A DNA stretch of 62,860 nt, taken from the NCBI GenBank assembly GCA_020850535.1, contig JADZEM010000031.1:1-62860 (forward strand), read 5' to 3'. The DNA comes from Chloroflexota bacterium. GTDB taxonomy: Bacteria > Chloroflexota > UBA6077 > JACCZL01. A program made the translations under genes and the position numbers. Shown in pieces: positions 15,692 to 24,184 of this stretch. The stretch's first letter is position 1, and each line of letters begins with the position of its first letter. The notes below the pieces were generated by a model. It did not search any database and was not told the origin of the DNA. It worked only from the letters and a program-made list of their open reading frames with translations.

Positions 15692-16834
15692 ATGAGCGTG
15701 GGCTCCGAGAAGGTCATCGCCGGGCTTGAGGGCGTCCTGGCCGGCGAATCGTCGATCACCTTCCTGGACGGACTCGCCGATCCCAGCGTGCTCGAGTACC
15801 GTGGCTACAACATCCACGACATCGCCGAGACCACCAGCTTTGAAGAGATCGCCCACCTGATCCTCTTCGGCACGCTCCCAAACAAGGCCCAGCTCGGCGC
15901 CTTCGAGGACGAGCTGAAGGCCGCCCGCGTGGTCGATCCCCGGGTGATCGCGACCATCGAGGCCCTCCCGAAGGGCATTCATCCGATGGCTGCCTTCCGC
16001 ACCATCGTCTCGACGCTCGGCTGCTACGATCCGCAGGCCGAGGACAACAGCGCCGAGGCGAACCGCGCCAAATCGGTGCGGATGACGGCCCAGTTCGCGA
16101 CCATCGTCGCGGCGCAGAACCGGATCGCCCAGGGCAAGCCGGTGGTGGCCCCGGACCTCTCGCTCGGGCACGCCGACAACTACCTCTACATGCTGAATGG
16201 CGAGCGGGCGACCCCTGAGTCGATCCAGACGTTCAACACGGCCATGAACCTGTACGCCGAGCACGAGCTGAACGCCTCGACCTTCGCGACGCGCGTCGTG
16301 GTCGGCACGAACTCAGACCTCCACTCGGCCATCGTGGCGGGCATCGGCGCGCTGAAGGGGCCGGCCCACGGCGGCGCGGCCGATGACTCCATCGCGCTGC
16401 TCAAGGAGATCGGCGAGGTCGAGAACGTCAAGCCCTGGGTGGACAAGGCGTTCTCCGAGCGGCGGCTGATCCCTGGCTTCGGCCACCGCGTCTACAAGAC
16501 CGGCGACGCGCGCACGCCCCACCTCCGCAACATGTGCCGCACGCTGGCCGAGCGCTCGTCCGATGCGACCTGGGTCGAGATCGCCCTGGCCACCGAGGAC
16601 TACATCCGCTCGATGAAGCGGCTGGTCGCCAACGTGGACCTGTACGCGGCGGCTGCGCTGTACTACCTGGACTTCCCCCTGCACCTGTTCACGAACTTCG
16701 TGGCCTCGGCCCGCATCGTCGGCTGGTGCGCCAACGCGATGGAGCAGTTCGAGAAGAACCGGATCATCCGCCCGCGCCTGAGCTACGTCGGCCCGCGCCA
16801 GCAGAAGTTCCTGCCGCTGGAGGAGCGCGCGTAG
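15692..16834 (+). CDS. Citrate synthase / methylcitrate synthase
   Basis: This enzyme condenses acetyl-CoA (or propionyl-CoA) with oxaloacetate. It is 380 residues, the short type I form. Active-site histidines are His191 (AEHELNAST), His226 (GPAHGGA) and His265 (GFGHRVY), and the acidic Asp occurs near the end. ATG 15692 has a GGGAGG site 6 bases upstream, preferred over an in-frame GTG-like start five codons earlier. The gene is a single unit with a -10-like box and a terminator. The PrpF-family gene at 20673 and the aconitase raise the possibility of a methylcitrate role, but the short type also serves the TCA cycle, so both remain open. Confidence 0.9.
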   Translation: MSVGSEKVIAGLEGVLAGESSITFLDGLADPSVLEYRGYNIHDIAETTSFEEIAHLILFGTLPNKAQLGAFEDELKAARVVDPRVIATIEALPKGIHPMAAFRTIVSTLGCYDPQAEDNSAEANRAKSVRMTAQFATIVAAQNRIAQGKPVVAPDLSLGHADNYLYMLNGERATPESIQTFNTAMNLYAEHELNASTFATRVVVGTNSDLHSAIVAGIGALKGPAHGGAADDSIALLKEIGEVENVKPWVDKAFSERRLIPGFGHRVYKTGDARTPHLRNMCRTLAERSSDATWVEIALATEDYIRSMKRLVANVDLYAAAALYYLDFPLHLFTNFVASARIVGWCANAMEQFEKNRIIRPRLSYVGPRQQKFLPLEERA

Positions 16835-16871
16835 GCAGCAGTCTCGCCAACGAGACGCATCACGATCAGCA

Positions 16872-16907
16872 ACGCCCAGACGGTGCCGGTCTGGGCGTCT
16901 TGCTTTC
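16872..16907 (+). terminator. Rho-independent terminator of citrate synthase
   Basis: ACGCCCAGAC (16872-16881) pairs perfectly with 16889-16898 across a 7-base loop, followed by TCTTGCTTT. It is the clearest intrinsic terminator in the window, 38 bases after the stop of the citrate synthase gene. Confidence 0.85.
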
Positions 16908-16955
16908 CCACAGCAGTTCAATTGGCGAGCGCTGCAATCGAACCAGATAACGCAA

Positions 16956-17115
16956 CAGGGCGATTGCATGTTCGCTGGTGTTCCCGAAGCGCGACGGACG
17001 CCGGGAACAGCGTCGTCCGGTGAGACCGGGGCGTCGCGAAGCGACTGCAGGATCGTAGGCGGGGCTTTCAAGCCCCGACGCGGCGGCACGACACACGCAA
17101 CATGCGATTGCCCTG
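16956..17115 (-). repeat. Palindromic element, copy B (160 bp, internally deleted)
   Basis: This copy lies in the reverse orientation to copy A. The left end in the plus direction is a perfect CAGGGCGATTGCATGTT and the right end AACATGCGATTGCCCTG. The right-hand GGGGACTTCAGTCCCC hairpin and adjacent bases present in copy A, about 57 bases, are missing, and the break joins the core directly to the outer arm at CTTCGGGAACACCA. The core has the same orientation relative to the left hairpin as in copy A. It lies in the 354-base gap after the citrate synthase terminator; nothing else is seen there. Confidence 0.9.
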
Positions 17116-17188
17116 GATGACACGACCGCACATTTGAACGGCGCCAACCCCCGGGGTATCCTGCCAACAGTCAACGCGTGACGGCGCT

Positions 17189-18142
17189 TTGTCCGCGTAT
17201 CGGGGGTGGATCACGGTCGATCAATCGCCGCTGCAGCCGGTCTCCCTTGCGCCGGCCGCCATTCGGCGCTCGCGCTTCACGTACCGGACAGTCCAGAAGG
17301 CGTGGGGCGTGGCGTTCGTCCTGCCGGTCCTGCTGCTCTTCCTGGCGTTTCGTCTGTATCCAATGATCCGCGCTGCTGAGATCTCGTTTCAGCGCTACGA
17401 TCTGCTGACGCCGCCGCGCTGGATCGGCTTCGACAACTACATCTTTATCTTCACAAACGACCGCGTGCTGAACTCCTTGCGCGTCACGGTCATCTTCGTG
17501 ATCGCCCAGACGGTCCCGCTGGTCCTGATCGCCCTGATCCTGGCGCTGGTGCTGTTCTCGCTGCCGCGCTTCCGCCACCTGTTCGAGCTGACGTTCTACT
17601 TCCCCGTCATCATGACCACGGTGGTCGCCGCGCTGATCTGGCTGACCCTGTTCTATCCGCGCGGTCTGCTGGATCAGCTGCTCTCGCCGTGGGTTCCGGG
17701 TGGGGTGCCCTGGCTCACCAGTCCAGTGCTGGCGCTGCCCAGCGTGATCCTCGTCGACATCTGGAAGACGACGGGGTACTACATGATCATCCTGCTGGCC
17801 GGGCTGCTCGGCATTCCGAGCGAGTACCTCGAGGCGGCCGCCATCGACGGCGCCGGCAGCTGGGCGCGCGTCCGTCACATTCTGCTGCCGCTGCTCAGGC
17901 CGCAGATGATGTTCGTGGTGATCATCGCGCTGATCAACGCGTTTCAGGCGTTCGACTCGTTCTACGTGCTCACGCGCGGCGGACCGGCCGACGCGACGCG
18001 CGTCATCCCGATTGAGATCTACCTGCGCGCCTTCAACCTGCTGGAGATGGGCCGCGCCTCGGCGATCTCGATGGTGCTGTTCCTGGCGCTGGTGATCCTG
18101 TCGCTGATCCAGCTCCGCCTGTTCAGGTTCGAGGAGCTATGA
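17189..18142 (+). CDS. ABC transporter permease, sugar type (MalF-like)
   Basis: This is a membrane permease of 317 residues with six transmembrane segments and the EAA loop (EYLEAAAIDGAGSWARVRHI) that binds an ATPase. It belongs to the carbohydrate-uptake-1 (CUT1) family by overall pattern (ADATRVIPIEIYLRAFNL). The TTG at 17189 is the first start in the frame; the N-terminal 35 residues are polar and the true start may be further in. It overlaps the second permease by 4 bases (ATGA). No ATPase gene follows; CUT1 systems commonly share one from elsewhere in the genome. The transported sugar or acid is unknown; see the catabolic genes downstream. Confidence 0.88.
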   Translation: MSAYRGWITVDQSPLQPVSLAPAAIRRSRFTYRTVQKAWGVAFVLPVLLLFLAFRLYPMIRAAEISFQRYDLLTPPRWIGFDNYIFIFTNDRVLNSLRVTVIFVIAQTVPLVLIALILALVLFSLPRFRHLFELTFYFPVIMTTVVAALIWLTLFYPRGLLDQLLSPWVPGGVPWLTSPVLALPSVILVDIWKTTGYYMIILLAGLLGIPSEYLEAAAIDGAGSWARVRHILLPLLRPQMMFVVIIALINAFQAFDSFYVLTRGGPADATRVIPIEIYLRAFNLLEMGRASAISMVLFLALVILSLIQLRLFRFEEL

Positions 18143-19023
18143 CCGCCGCGCCGCTCGCGCCATCGGCCCCAACCGTCCCGGCCGCGAGGCGTCGGGCGCC
18201 GGCCCGCCGGATCCTGGGCTACGCCGCACTCTACGGCATCCTGATCGCCTTCTCGGTCTTCATGCTGCTGCCGATGGCGTTCGCCGTGCTCGGATCGCTG
18301 AAGCCCGAGAACGAGATCTTCACCGTCCCGATGCGATGGCTGCCCTCGACGCCCCAATGGCAGAACTACGTGCTGCCGTTCCAGAAGAACATCGGGCGCT
18401 ACTTCTTCAACTCGATGATCGTGTCGATCGTGCAGACGGCCTCGCCGATGCTGTTCTGCTCGCTGGCGGGGTACAGCCTCGCCAAGTTCGACTACCCCGG
18501 CCGCAACCTCGTGTTCCTCTTCATTCTGAGCACGATCATGCTGCCGATTCAGGTGACCCTCGTCCCGACGTTCTTGATCATCAAAGAGCTGGGCTGGGTC
18601 AACACCTATGCCGGCCTGATCGTGCCCGGCCTCGCGACGACGTTCGGCACGTTCCTGATGCGCCAGTTCTTCCTGTCGCTGCCCAGCGAGTACATGGACG
18701 CGGCCCGCATCGACGGGGCCAGCGAGCCGCGCATCTTCTGGAACATCATGCTGCCGATGTGTCGGCCGGCCCTCTCGGCGCTGGGCATCTTCAGCTTCAC
18801 CGGCTCGTGGAACTCGTTCCTCTGGCCGCTGGTCGTCGTGAATCAGGACGAGATGCGGACGCTGCCGCTCGGCATGGTCTTCTACATGGGCGAGCAGCGC
18901 GTCCCCGAGTACGGCCAACTGCTCGCCGTCTCGGTCATCGCGACGATCCCGGTGCTGGTGCTGTTCCTGGTTCTCCAGCGCGAGCTCATCAAAGGAGCGT
19001 CCATGTCAGGGATCAAGGGCTGA
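18139..19023 (+). CDS. ABC transporter permease, sugar type (MalG-like)
   Basis: This is the second permease of the CUT1-type importer, 294 residues with six membrane segments and the EAA motif EYMDAARIDGASEPRIFWNI. The start ATG (18139) lies in the overlapping ATGA with the first permease and has GAGGAG just upstream inside that gene. The C-terminus reads ELIKGASMSGIKG, a common ending of MalG-type subunits. It pairs with the MalF-like protein to form the channel and is followed after 116 bases by the binding lipoprotein gene, so the importer has its permeases before the binding protein. Confidence 0.9.
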   Translation: MTAAPLAPSAPTVPAARRRAPARRILGYAALYGILIAFSVFMLLPMAFAVLGSLKPENEIFTVPMRWLPSTPQWQNYVLPFQKNIGRYFFNSMIVSIVQTASPMLFCSLAGYSLAKFDYPGRNLVFLFILSTIMLPIQVTLVPTFLIIKELGWVNTYAGLIVPGLATTFGTFLMRQFFLSLPSEYMDAARIDGASEPRIFWNIMLPMCRPALSALGIFSFTGSWNSFLWPLVVVNQDEMRTLPLGMVFYMGEQRVPEYGQLLAVSVIATIPVLVLFLVLQRELIKGASMSGIKG

Positions 19024-19139
19024 TCCGTCCGGTGTCCTCACGGCGGGCCGCGAGGGGGCGGTCCCGCCACTGGCCAGTGTGGAGTGGTCAACGCAGATCC
19101 GCGGCATCGTCGTCGCAGCACGATCACCAGGGAGAGGGA

Positions 19140-20654
19140 ATGGACACAGGAGATTCGACCAGGGAGCGCAGCCGCCTCTCACGCCGGGCCGTTCTGAGCC
19201 GTGGGGCGTTCGGGCTGACCGGGCTGCTGCTGATGGCGTGCGGGCAGTCTGCCACTCCGTCATCCGCGCCAGCGGCGACCAGCGCCCCGGCCAAGCCGGC
19301 CGGGCAGGCTGCCGCTCCAGCAGCGCCGGCCGCTGCCACGTCCGCACCGCCGGCCGCGGCAGCGGCAGCGCCGACCGCGGCCGCCGCGACCGCTCCGAAG
19401 CCGGCCGCTGGCGACGCACCGGTCAAGCTGACCTTCTGGCGGCACCAGTACGACCCGACCGACAAGGCGTACCGTGAGATCATCTTCCCGGCCGTCCGCG
19501 AGAAGCTGAACGTCGAAGTCGACTACCAGGTCCAGCGCGACGACGACTACAAGACCAAGATGCTGCCGCAACTGGCGTCTGGCACCGGGCCCGACATCTT
19601 CGAGGCGACCGAGGCGTTCCGGCTCAAATTCGGGAAGGCCGGCGTCTATGCGCCGGTCGATGTCGGGGCCTGGGGCGGCAAGGAGAAGTGGGACGCGTTC
19701 TGGGAGAAGGGCGTCACCGACGCCCTCAAGATCGACGGCAAGGAGTTCAACGTTCCGCTGGAGTGGAGCGCCATCCCCGTCAACCTGTTCGTCAACGGGC
19801 AGCATGCGGACGAGGCCGGCGTCGGGGCGGATATCGCGAAGTACCAGCAGACGCCGATCACCTGGGCAGACCTCGGACCCTTCGCCGCCAAAATGACGAA
19901 GAAGGACGCTGGCGGCCAGATCACTCGAGACGGCTTCATGATCCAGCACGGGTACGGCCCAGACCGTAGCTACGCCTTCTGGGAGCCGATGTTCTTGCAG
20001 TCCGGCGGCAAGCTCGTCTCCGACGACGGCAAGACCTCGTTGCTCAACTCCGAGCAGGGCGTCGCGGCCATGCAGAACCTGGTGGACTACATCGCGAAGG
20101 GCGCGTCGATGCTGCGCCCGCAGGACAAGGAGTCCGGCTCGGCGAAGCTGGCGAAGGAGGAGACCTCCTCGACCACGGCGATGAGCCAGTGGGCCTACGG
20201 CACCTTCAAGCAACTGAATCCGGACACGTGGCAGAATATCAAGTCGCTGCTGGCACCGCAGATCAACCCGTCGAAGCCGCTCTACTTCAGCGGCCCGGGC
20301 TGGACCGCCGGCGTCTTCGCGAAATCGCCGCAAGTCGCGACCTCGTTCAAGCTGCTGCAGTTCATCGCGGCGAACCACGGCAACGATCTCTTCGAAGGTG
20401 GAATCGTGACCCCAGTTGCCGGCTGGACCGAGAAGTACCCTGGTCTGCAGAAGCTGCCGGATGCGGCGGTCTGGACCAAGCTCTCGAAGGAGGCGGTGCC
20501 GCGGGTGAACTCCGAGGCGGAGCTGCTGACCGGGGTCCAGCGGTCGGAAGGGTATCAGCGGGCCTTCGAGACGATCATGTTCAACAAGGGCGACATCAAG
20601 GCCGAGTTGGACAAGTGGAACAAGGACGTTCAGGAAGCCCTGAGCGGGTTGTAG
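19140..20654 (+). CDS. Extracellular solute-binding lipoprotein, family 1
   Basis: This is the substrate-capturing lipoprotein of the importer, 504 residues. The ATG at 19140 follows GGAGAGG. A twin-arginine-like SRRAVLSRGAF precedes a hydrophobic run and the lipobox LLMAC, so Cys would be lipidated; a Tat or Sec route is possible. About 60 residues of Ala/Pro/Ser linker follow. The binding domain begins VKLTFWRHQYDPTDK and contains GTGPDIFEATEAFRLKFG and PLEWSAIPVNLFVNG, typical of sugar-binding proteins with a Trp-rich cleft. The start far upstream at 18336 would overlap the permease and is rejected. Its ligand is unknown. Confidence 0.93.
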   Translation: MDTGDSTRERSRLSRRAVLSRGAFGLTGLLLMACGQSATPSSAPAATSAPAKPAGQAAAPAAPAAATSAPPAAAAAAPTAAAATAPKPAAGDAPVKLTFWRHQYDPTDKAYREIIFPAVREKLNVEVDYQVQRDDDYKTKMLPQLASGTGPDIFEATEAFRLKFGKAGVYAPVDVGAWGGKEKWDAFWEKGVTDALKIDGKEFNVPLEWSAIPVNLFVNGQHADEAGVGADIAKYQQTPITWADLGPFAAKMTKKDAGGQITRDGFMIQHGYGPDRSYAFWEPMFLQSGGKLVSDDGKTSLLNSEQGVAAMQNLVDYIAKGASMLRPQDKESGSAKLAKEETSSTTAMSQWAYGTFKQLNPDTWQNIKSLLAPQINPSKPLYFSGPGWTAGVFAKSPQVATSFKLLQFIAANHGNDLFEGGIVTPVAGWTEKYPGLQKLPDAAVWTKLSKEAVPRVNSEAELLTGVQRSEGYQRAFETIMFNKGDIKAELDKWNKDVQEALSGL

Positions 20655-20672
20655 TGTGAAAGGTCACGGTCG

Positions 20673-21884
20673 ATGCCTCAAGTAACAGTCCCCGCCTCGT
20701 TCTACCGGGGCGGCACCAGCCGAGCCGTACTGTTCCGCGAGGCCGACCTGATTGGCTACGACGACGCTGCCCAGCGCGCCATCATCCTGGCCGCGCTGGG
20801 CAGCCCGGACCCGTACGGACGGGAGATCGACGGGCTTGGCGGCGGGATCTCGTCGCTCAGCAAGGTGGCGATCGTCGGGGCGGCCGGCCCAGAGTCTGGC
20901 GCGGACGTCACGTTCCGCTTCGGGCAGGTGGACGTCGAGCAGCCGGTGGTCGAGTTCCTCGGCACCTGCGGCAACATCTCGGCGGCGGTCGGGCCGTTCG
21001 CCGTGGACGAGGGGCTGGTCCCGGCTGTCGAGCCGGTCACCATTGTGCGGGTGCTGAGCGTCAACACCGGCCACTTGTACATCTGCCACGTGCCGGTCCG
21101 GGACGGCAAAGCCGAGCCAGAGGGCGATTACGTCATCGACGGCGTGCCCGGGCCGTTCGGTCGGATCGCGCTGGAGTTCCTGGAGCCGGGCGGCTCGATG
21201 GGCAAGGGGCTGCTGCCGACCGGCCAGATCCGCGAGTCCATCACGCTGGCCGATGGCCGCGGCTTCGACGTCTCGATTGTGGACGCCGCCAACCCGATGG
21301 TCTTTGTGCGGGCCGCCGACCTCGGCTCGGACGCCACCGAGCGGCCGGAGGCCGTGGACGCCAATGGGCCGCTCCACGCCGCCCTCGAAGAGATCCGTGA
21401 CCATGCTGCCGTCCGCCTCGGGCTGGCGTCTGACGCGGCCACGGCCCACACCAGCGCCAAGGCGATCCCGAAGGTCGTGATGGTCGCCCCGCCGCAACGG
21501 TACCAGACAACAGGCAGCGTCGATCTCCCGGCCGAGAGGATCGACCTGACGGCGCGGATGCTCTCGATGGGCAAGTGCCATCGGACGATGGCCGGCACGG
21601 CAGCGATCTGCACCGCTGTCGCGGCGGCCATCGAGGGCAGCGTGGTGCACGAGGTCACGCGGGCCGGCGCCGGCCCGGCCGGCGAGGTCCGGATCGGGCA
21701 CGGAGCCGGGGTGCTGGACATCGGCGTGAAGGCCGAGAAGCGCCCCGAGGGCTGGCACGTGGTCAGCGTCAGCACGTTCCGCACGGCCCGGCGGATTATG
21801 GATGGCCGCGTCTTCGTGCCGTCGCGCTACCTGGACGGAACCGCGTGGTTCCAGCAGCCGGCCGAGACGGCGGCTGCACGCTAG
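20673..21884 (+). CDS. PrpF-family isomerase
   Basis: This is a 403-residue member of the PrpF/AcnD-accessory family, which isomerises double bonds in tricarboxylates such as trans-2-methylaconitate, or tautomerises oxalomesaconate. The start block SFYRGGTSRAVLF, the EIDGLGGGISSLSKVAIVG block and FLGTCGNISAAVGPFAVDEG, with the catalytic-site Cys, are intact, as is the C-terminal TVRVLSVNTGHLYICHVP-like block. ATG at 20673 begins MPQVTVPASFYRGG, 18 bases after the lipoprotein stop. With the aconitase downstream, a route through an aconitate-like intermediate is plausible. Without a methylcitrate lyase gene, propionate use is unproven. Confidence 0.9.
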   Translation: MPQVTVPASFYRGGTSRAVLFREADLIGYDDAAQRAIILAALGSPDPYGREIDGLGGGISSLSKVAIVGAAGPESGADVTFRFGQVDVEQPVVEFLGTCGNISAAVGPFAVDEGLVPAVEPVTIVRVLSVNTGHLYICHVPVRDGKAEPEGDYVIDGVPGPFGRIALEFLEPGGSMGKGLLPTGQIRESITLADGRGFDVSIVDAANPMVFVRAADLGSDATERPEAVDANGPLHAALEEIRDHAAVRLGLASDAATAHTSAKAIPKVVMVAPPQRYQTTGSVDLPAERIDLTARMLSMGKCHRTMAGTAAICTAVAAAIEGSVVHEVTRAGAGPAGEVRIGHGAGVLDIGVKAEKRPEGWHVVSVSTFRTARRIMDGRVFVPSRYLDGTAWFQQPAETAAAR

Positions 21885-21940
21885 ACGGATAATGACGGAC
21901 GCGAGCATATCGAAGGGCGGCGGAACGCCGCCGCCACAGG

Positions 21941-22035
21941 TCATGCTGAGCGCAGCGAAGCATCTCCCAGGCAATCGTCAGATTGTGGGTGAGATCGTTC
22001 GCTGCGCTCGCAGGCTCGCTGCGCTCAGGATGACA
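21941..22035. repeat. Inverted repeat of the TCATGCTGAGCGCAGCG type
   Basis: TCATGCTGAGCGCAGCGAAG on the left matches, in reverse complement, the right side GCTCGCTGCGCTCAGGATGA, making a large imperfect hairpin in the gap between the PrpF-type gene and the aconitase. The minus-strand frame through it reads HPERSEPASAAND, a recurring translated repeat artefact in many genomes. Related sequence is at 51890-52141 and a partial copy at 54272. Confidence 0.8.
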
Positions 22036-22103
22036 GTCAAACGGTCGCGGCCTCTCACCGAGCATCGGTCGAAGGCGCGGAAGACGGTGGAGAGGTGCGG
22101 ACG

Positions 22104-24107
22104 ATGACCGAACGACGGACGCCGATGAACCTGACGAGAAAGCTGATCGCCGAGCACCTGGTCAGCGGCGAGATGATTCCGGGTGAGGAGATCTCGCTGC
22201 GTATCGACCAGACGCTGACCCAGGACGCCACCGGCACGCTGGCGTACCTGATGTTCGAGGCGATGGGGCTGCCGCGCATCAAGACGAAGCTCTCCGTGAG
22301 CTACGTCGATCACCAGTTGTTGCAGGTAGACACCCGCAACGCCGACGACCACACCTACCTGCAGGACGTGGCCTACAAGCACGGCATCCACTACTCGAAG
22401 CCCGGCAACGGCATCTGCCACCAGGTTCACCTGGAGCGCTTCTCGCGGCCCGGCGACGCGCTGCTCGGATCGGACTCGCACACGCCGACCTGCGGCGGCG
22501 TCGGGATGCTGGCGTTCGGGGCGGGCGGCCAGGATGTCGCCACCGCCATGGCCGGCCTGCCGTTCCACATCCGCATGCCGAAGGTGCTGGGCATCGAGCT
22601 GCGCGGCAAGCTGCGTCCGTTCGTTGCGTCCAAGGATGTGATCCTGGAGATGCTGCGGCGGCTCTCGGTGAAGGGCGGCGTCGGGCGGGTCTTCGAGTAC
22701 TACGGCCCGGGCGCGGCCTCGCTGGAAGTCACCGACCGCGCCACGATCTCGAACATGGGCGCGGAAGCGGGTGCCACCACCTCGATCTTCGCCTCCGACG
22801 AGAAGACGCGGCGGTATCTCGCGGCGCAGGGCCGCGAGCAGGACTTCCGCCTCGTCGGGCCGGATCGGGGAGCCGAGTACGACGATCGCATCGTCATCGA
22901 CCTGGATCAGCTCGTCCCGCTGGTGGCGAAGCCGCACATGCCGGACAACGTCGTGCCCGTCACCGAGCTGCTCGGGACGCCCGTCGATCAGGTCGCCATC
23001 GGCTCCTGCACGAACTCGTCGTACCAGGATCTGATGGTCATGGCGAAGATCCTCAAGGGCAAGATGGTGCACCCGAGGGTCAACGCCGTCTGCAGCCCTG
23101 GCTCGCGGCAGGTCTACAACATGATCGCGCAGAACGGTGCGCTGGCCGACCTGATCGCGGCGGGCGTCCGCATCCTGGAGTCGTCGTGCGGGCCGTGCCC
23201 GGGCCTGGGGGCCGTGCCGCAGACCGGGGCCGTCTCGCTGCGGGCCTTCAACCGCAATTTCGAAGGGCGTTGCGGCGCGCCGGGCATCAACGTCTACCTG
23301 GCCAGCCCGGTCACCTGCGCGGCGGCGGCCATCGCCGGCAAGGTGGTGGACCCGCGCGAGATCACGGACGCGCCGGCGCAGATCCGTCTGCCGCGCGCCT
23401 ACACCATCGACGACCGCATGATCATCCCGCCGGCCGAGGATGGCACGCGCGAGGAGATCCGGCGCGGCCCGAACATCAAGCCGATCCCCGTGCGCGCCCC
23501 GATGGCCGCGACGATCTCCGGCCAGGTCATCACCCGGGTGGGCGACAACATCAGCACGGATGGCATCCTGCCGGCCCATGCCGACATCCTGGCGCTGCGC
23601 TCGAACGTGCCGGCCATCTCGCAGCATGTCTTCAAGCTGGTTGACCCGGGATTCGTGGAGCGGGCGAAGTCGCTCGGCGGCGGCTTCATCGTGGCCGGCC
23701 AGAACTACGGCCAGGGGTCGAGCCGCGAGCACGCGGCGCTCGCGCCGAGCTACCTGGGCGTGAAGGCCGTGATCGCCAAGGGGTTCGCCCGCATCCACCG
23801 CGCGAATCTGACGAACTTCGGCGTGCTGCCGCTGGCGCTGGTGGACGAGGCCGACTACGACCTGCTCGATCCGCTGGACGAGCTGGAGATCGCCGACGCA
23901 CGGGGGCTGATCGCGTCGGGTGAGAGCGAGATCCCGGTTCAGAACCTCACCAAGGGCAAGACGATCATCACTCGCGTCGAGGCGAGCGATCGCCAGCGCA
24001 ACCTGCTGCTGGTGGGCGGGCTGCTCAACTCGGTCAAGGGCAACGGGGCGGCGGCGGCTGGGGCGGCTGCCGCCGAGGCGGTTGAGGCTGGCACGACGAC
24101 GGGCTGA
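22104..24107 (+). CDS. Aconitate hydratase
   Basis: This is a 4Fe-4S hydratase of about 667 residues, a compact form with the aconitase catalytic domain and the swivel domain in one chain. Cluster cysteines are Cys302 (GSCTNSS), Cys362 and Cys365 (SCGPCPG). The active-site SDSHTPTCGG block, and the C-terminal swivel with NYGQGSSREHAAL and FARIHRANLTN, are intact. The ATG at 22104 sits 8 bases from GGAGAGG; GTG 22095 is an alternative. It normally interconverts citrate and isocitrate; compact aconitases also act on 2-methylaconitate or homologues. Its neighbours, a PrpF-family isomerase and a MetE-like protein, suggest use in a catabolic route. Confidence 0.9.
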   Translation: MTERRTPMNLTRKLIAEHLVSGEMIPGEEISLRIDQTLTQDATGTLAYLMFEAMGLPRIKTKLSVSYVDHQLLQVDTRNADDHTYLQDVAYKHGIHYSKPGNGICHQVHLERFSRPGDALLGSDSHTPTCGGVGMLAFGAGGQDVATAMAGLPFHIRMPKVLGIELRGKLRPFVASKDVILEMLRRLSVKGGVGRVFEYYGPGAASLEVTDRATISNMGAEAGATTSIFASDEKTRRYLAAQGREQDFRLVGPDRGAEYDDRIVIDLDQLVPLVAKPHMPDNVVPVTELLGTPVDQVAIGSCTNSSYQDLMVMAKILKGKMVHPRVNAVCSPGSRQVYNMIAQNGALADLIAAGVRILESSCGPCPGLGAVPQTGAVSLRAFNRNFEGRCGAPGINVYLASPVTCAAAAIAGKVVDPREITDAPAQIRLPRAYTIDDRMIIPPAEDGTREEIRRGPNIKPIPVRAPMAATISGQVITRVGDNISTDGILPAHADILALRSNVPAISQHVFKLVDPGFVERAKSLGGGFIVAGQNYGQGSSREHAALAPSYLGVKAVIAKGFARIHRANLTNFGVLPLALVDEADYDLLDPLDELEIADARGLIASGESEIPVQNLTKGKTIITRVEASDRQRNLLLVGGLLNSVKGNGAAAAGAAAAEAVEAGTTTG

Positions 24108-24174
24108 CCACTGATAACTGACGCCTGATAGCTGACGGCTGATCACTGATCTCTGACGACCGATCACTGGAGGG
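24105..24174. repeat. Heptad-period array starting at a stop codon
   Basis: Ten consecutive heptamers of the pattern TGAYNRC (for example TGACCAC TGATAAC) run from 24105 to 24174, and the TGA stop of the aconitase is the first base triplet of unit one. The array fills nearly all of the 77-base gap to the MetE-like gene, whose ribosome site GGAGGG is the last unit. Confidence 0.88.
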
Positions 24175-24184
24175 TACTGTCCCG

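Noticed and set aside
17189-18142. Complete ABC importer with ATPase
   Set aside because: No Walker-motif gene follows the permeases; the next genes are metabolic enzymes.
21796-22065. Frame with HPERSEPASAAND on the minus strand
   Set aside because: This is translation of an inverted DNA repeat seen also at 51890; not a protein.
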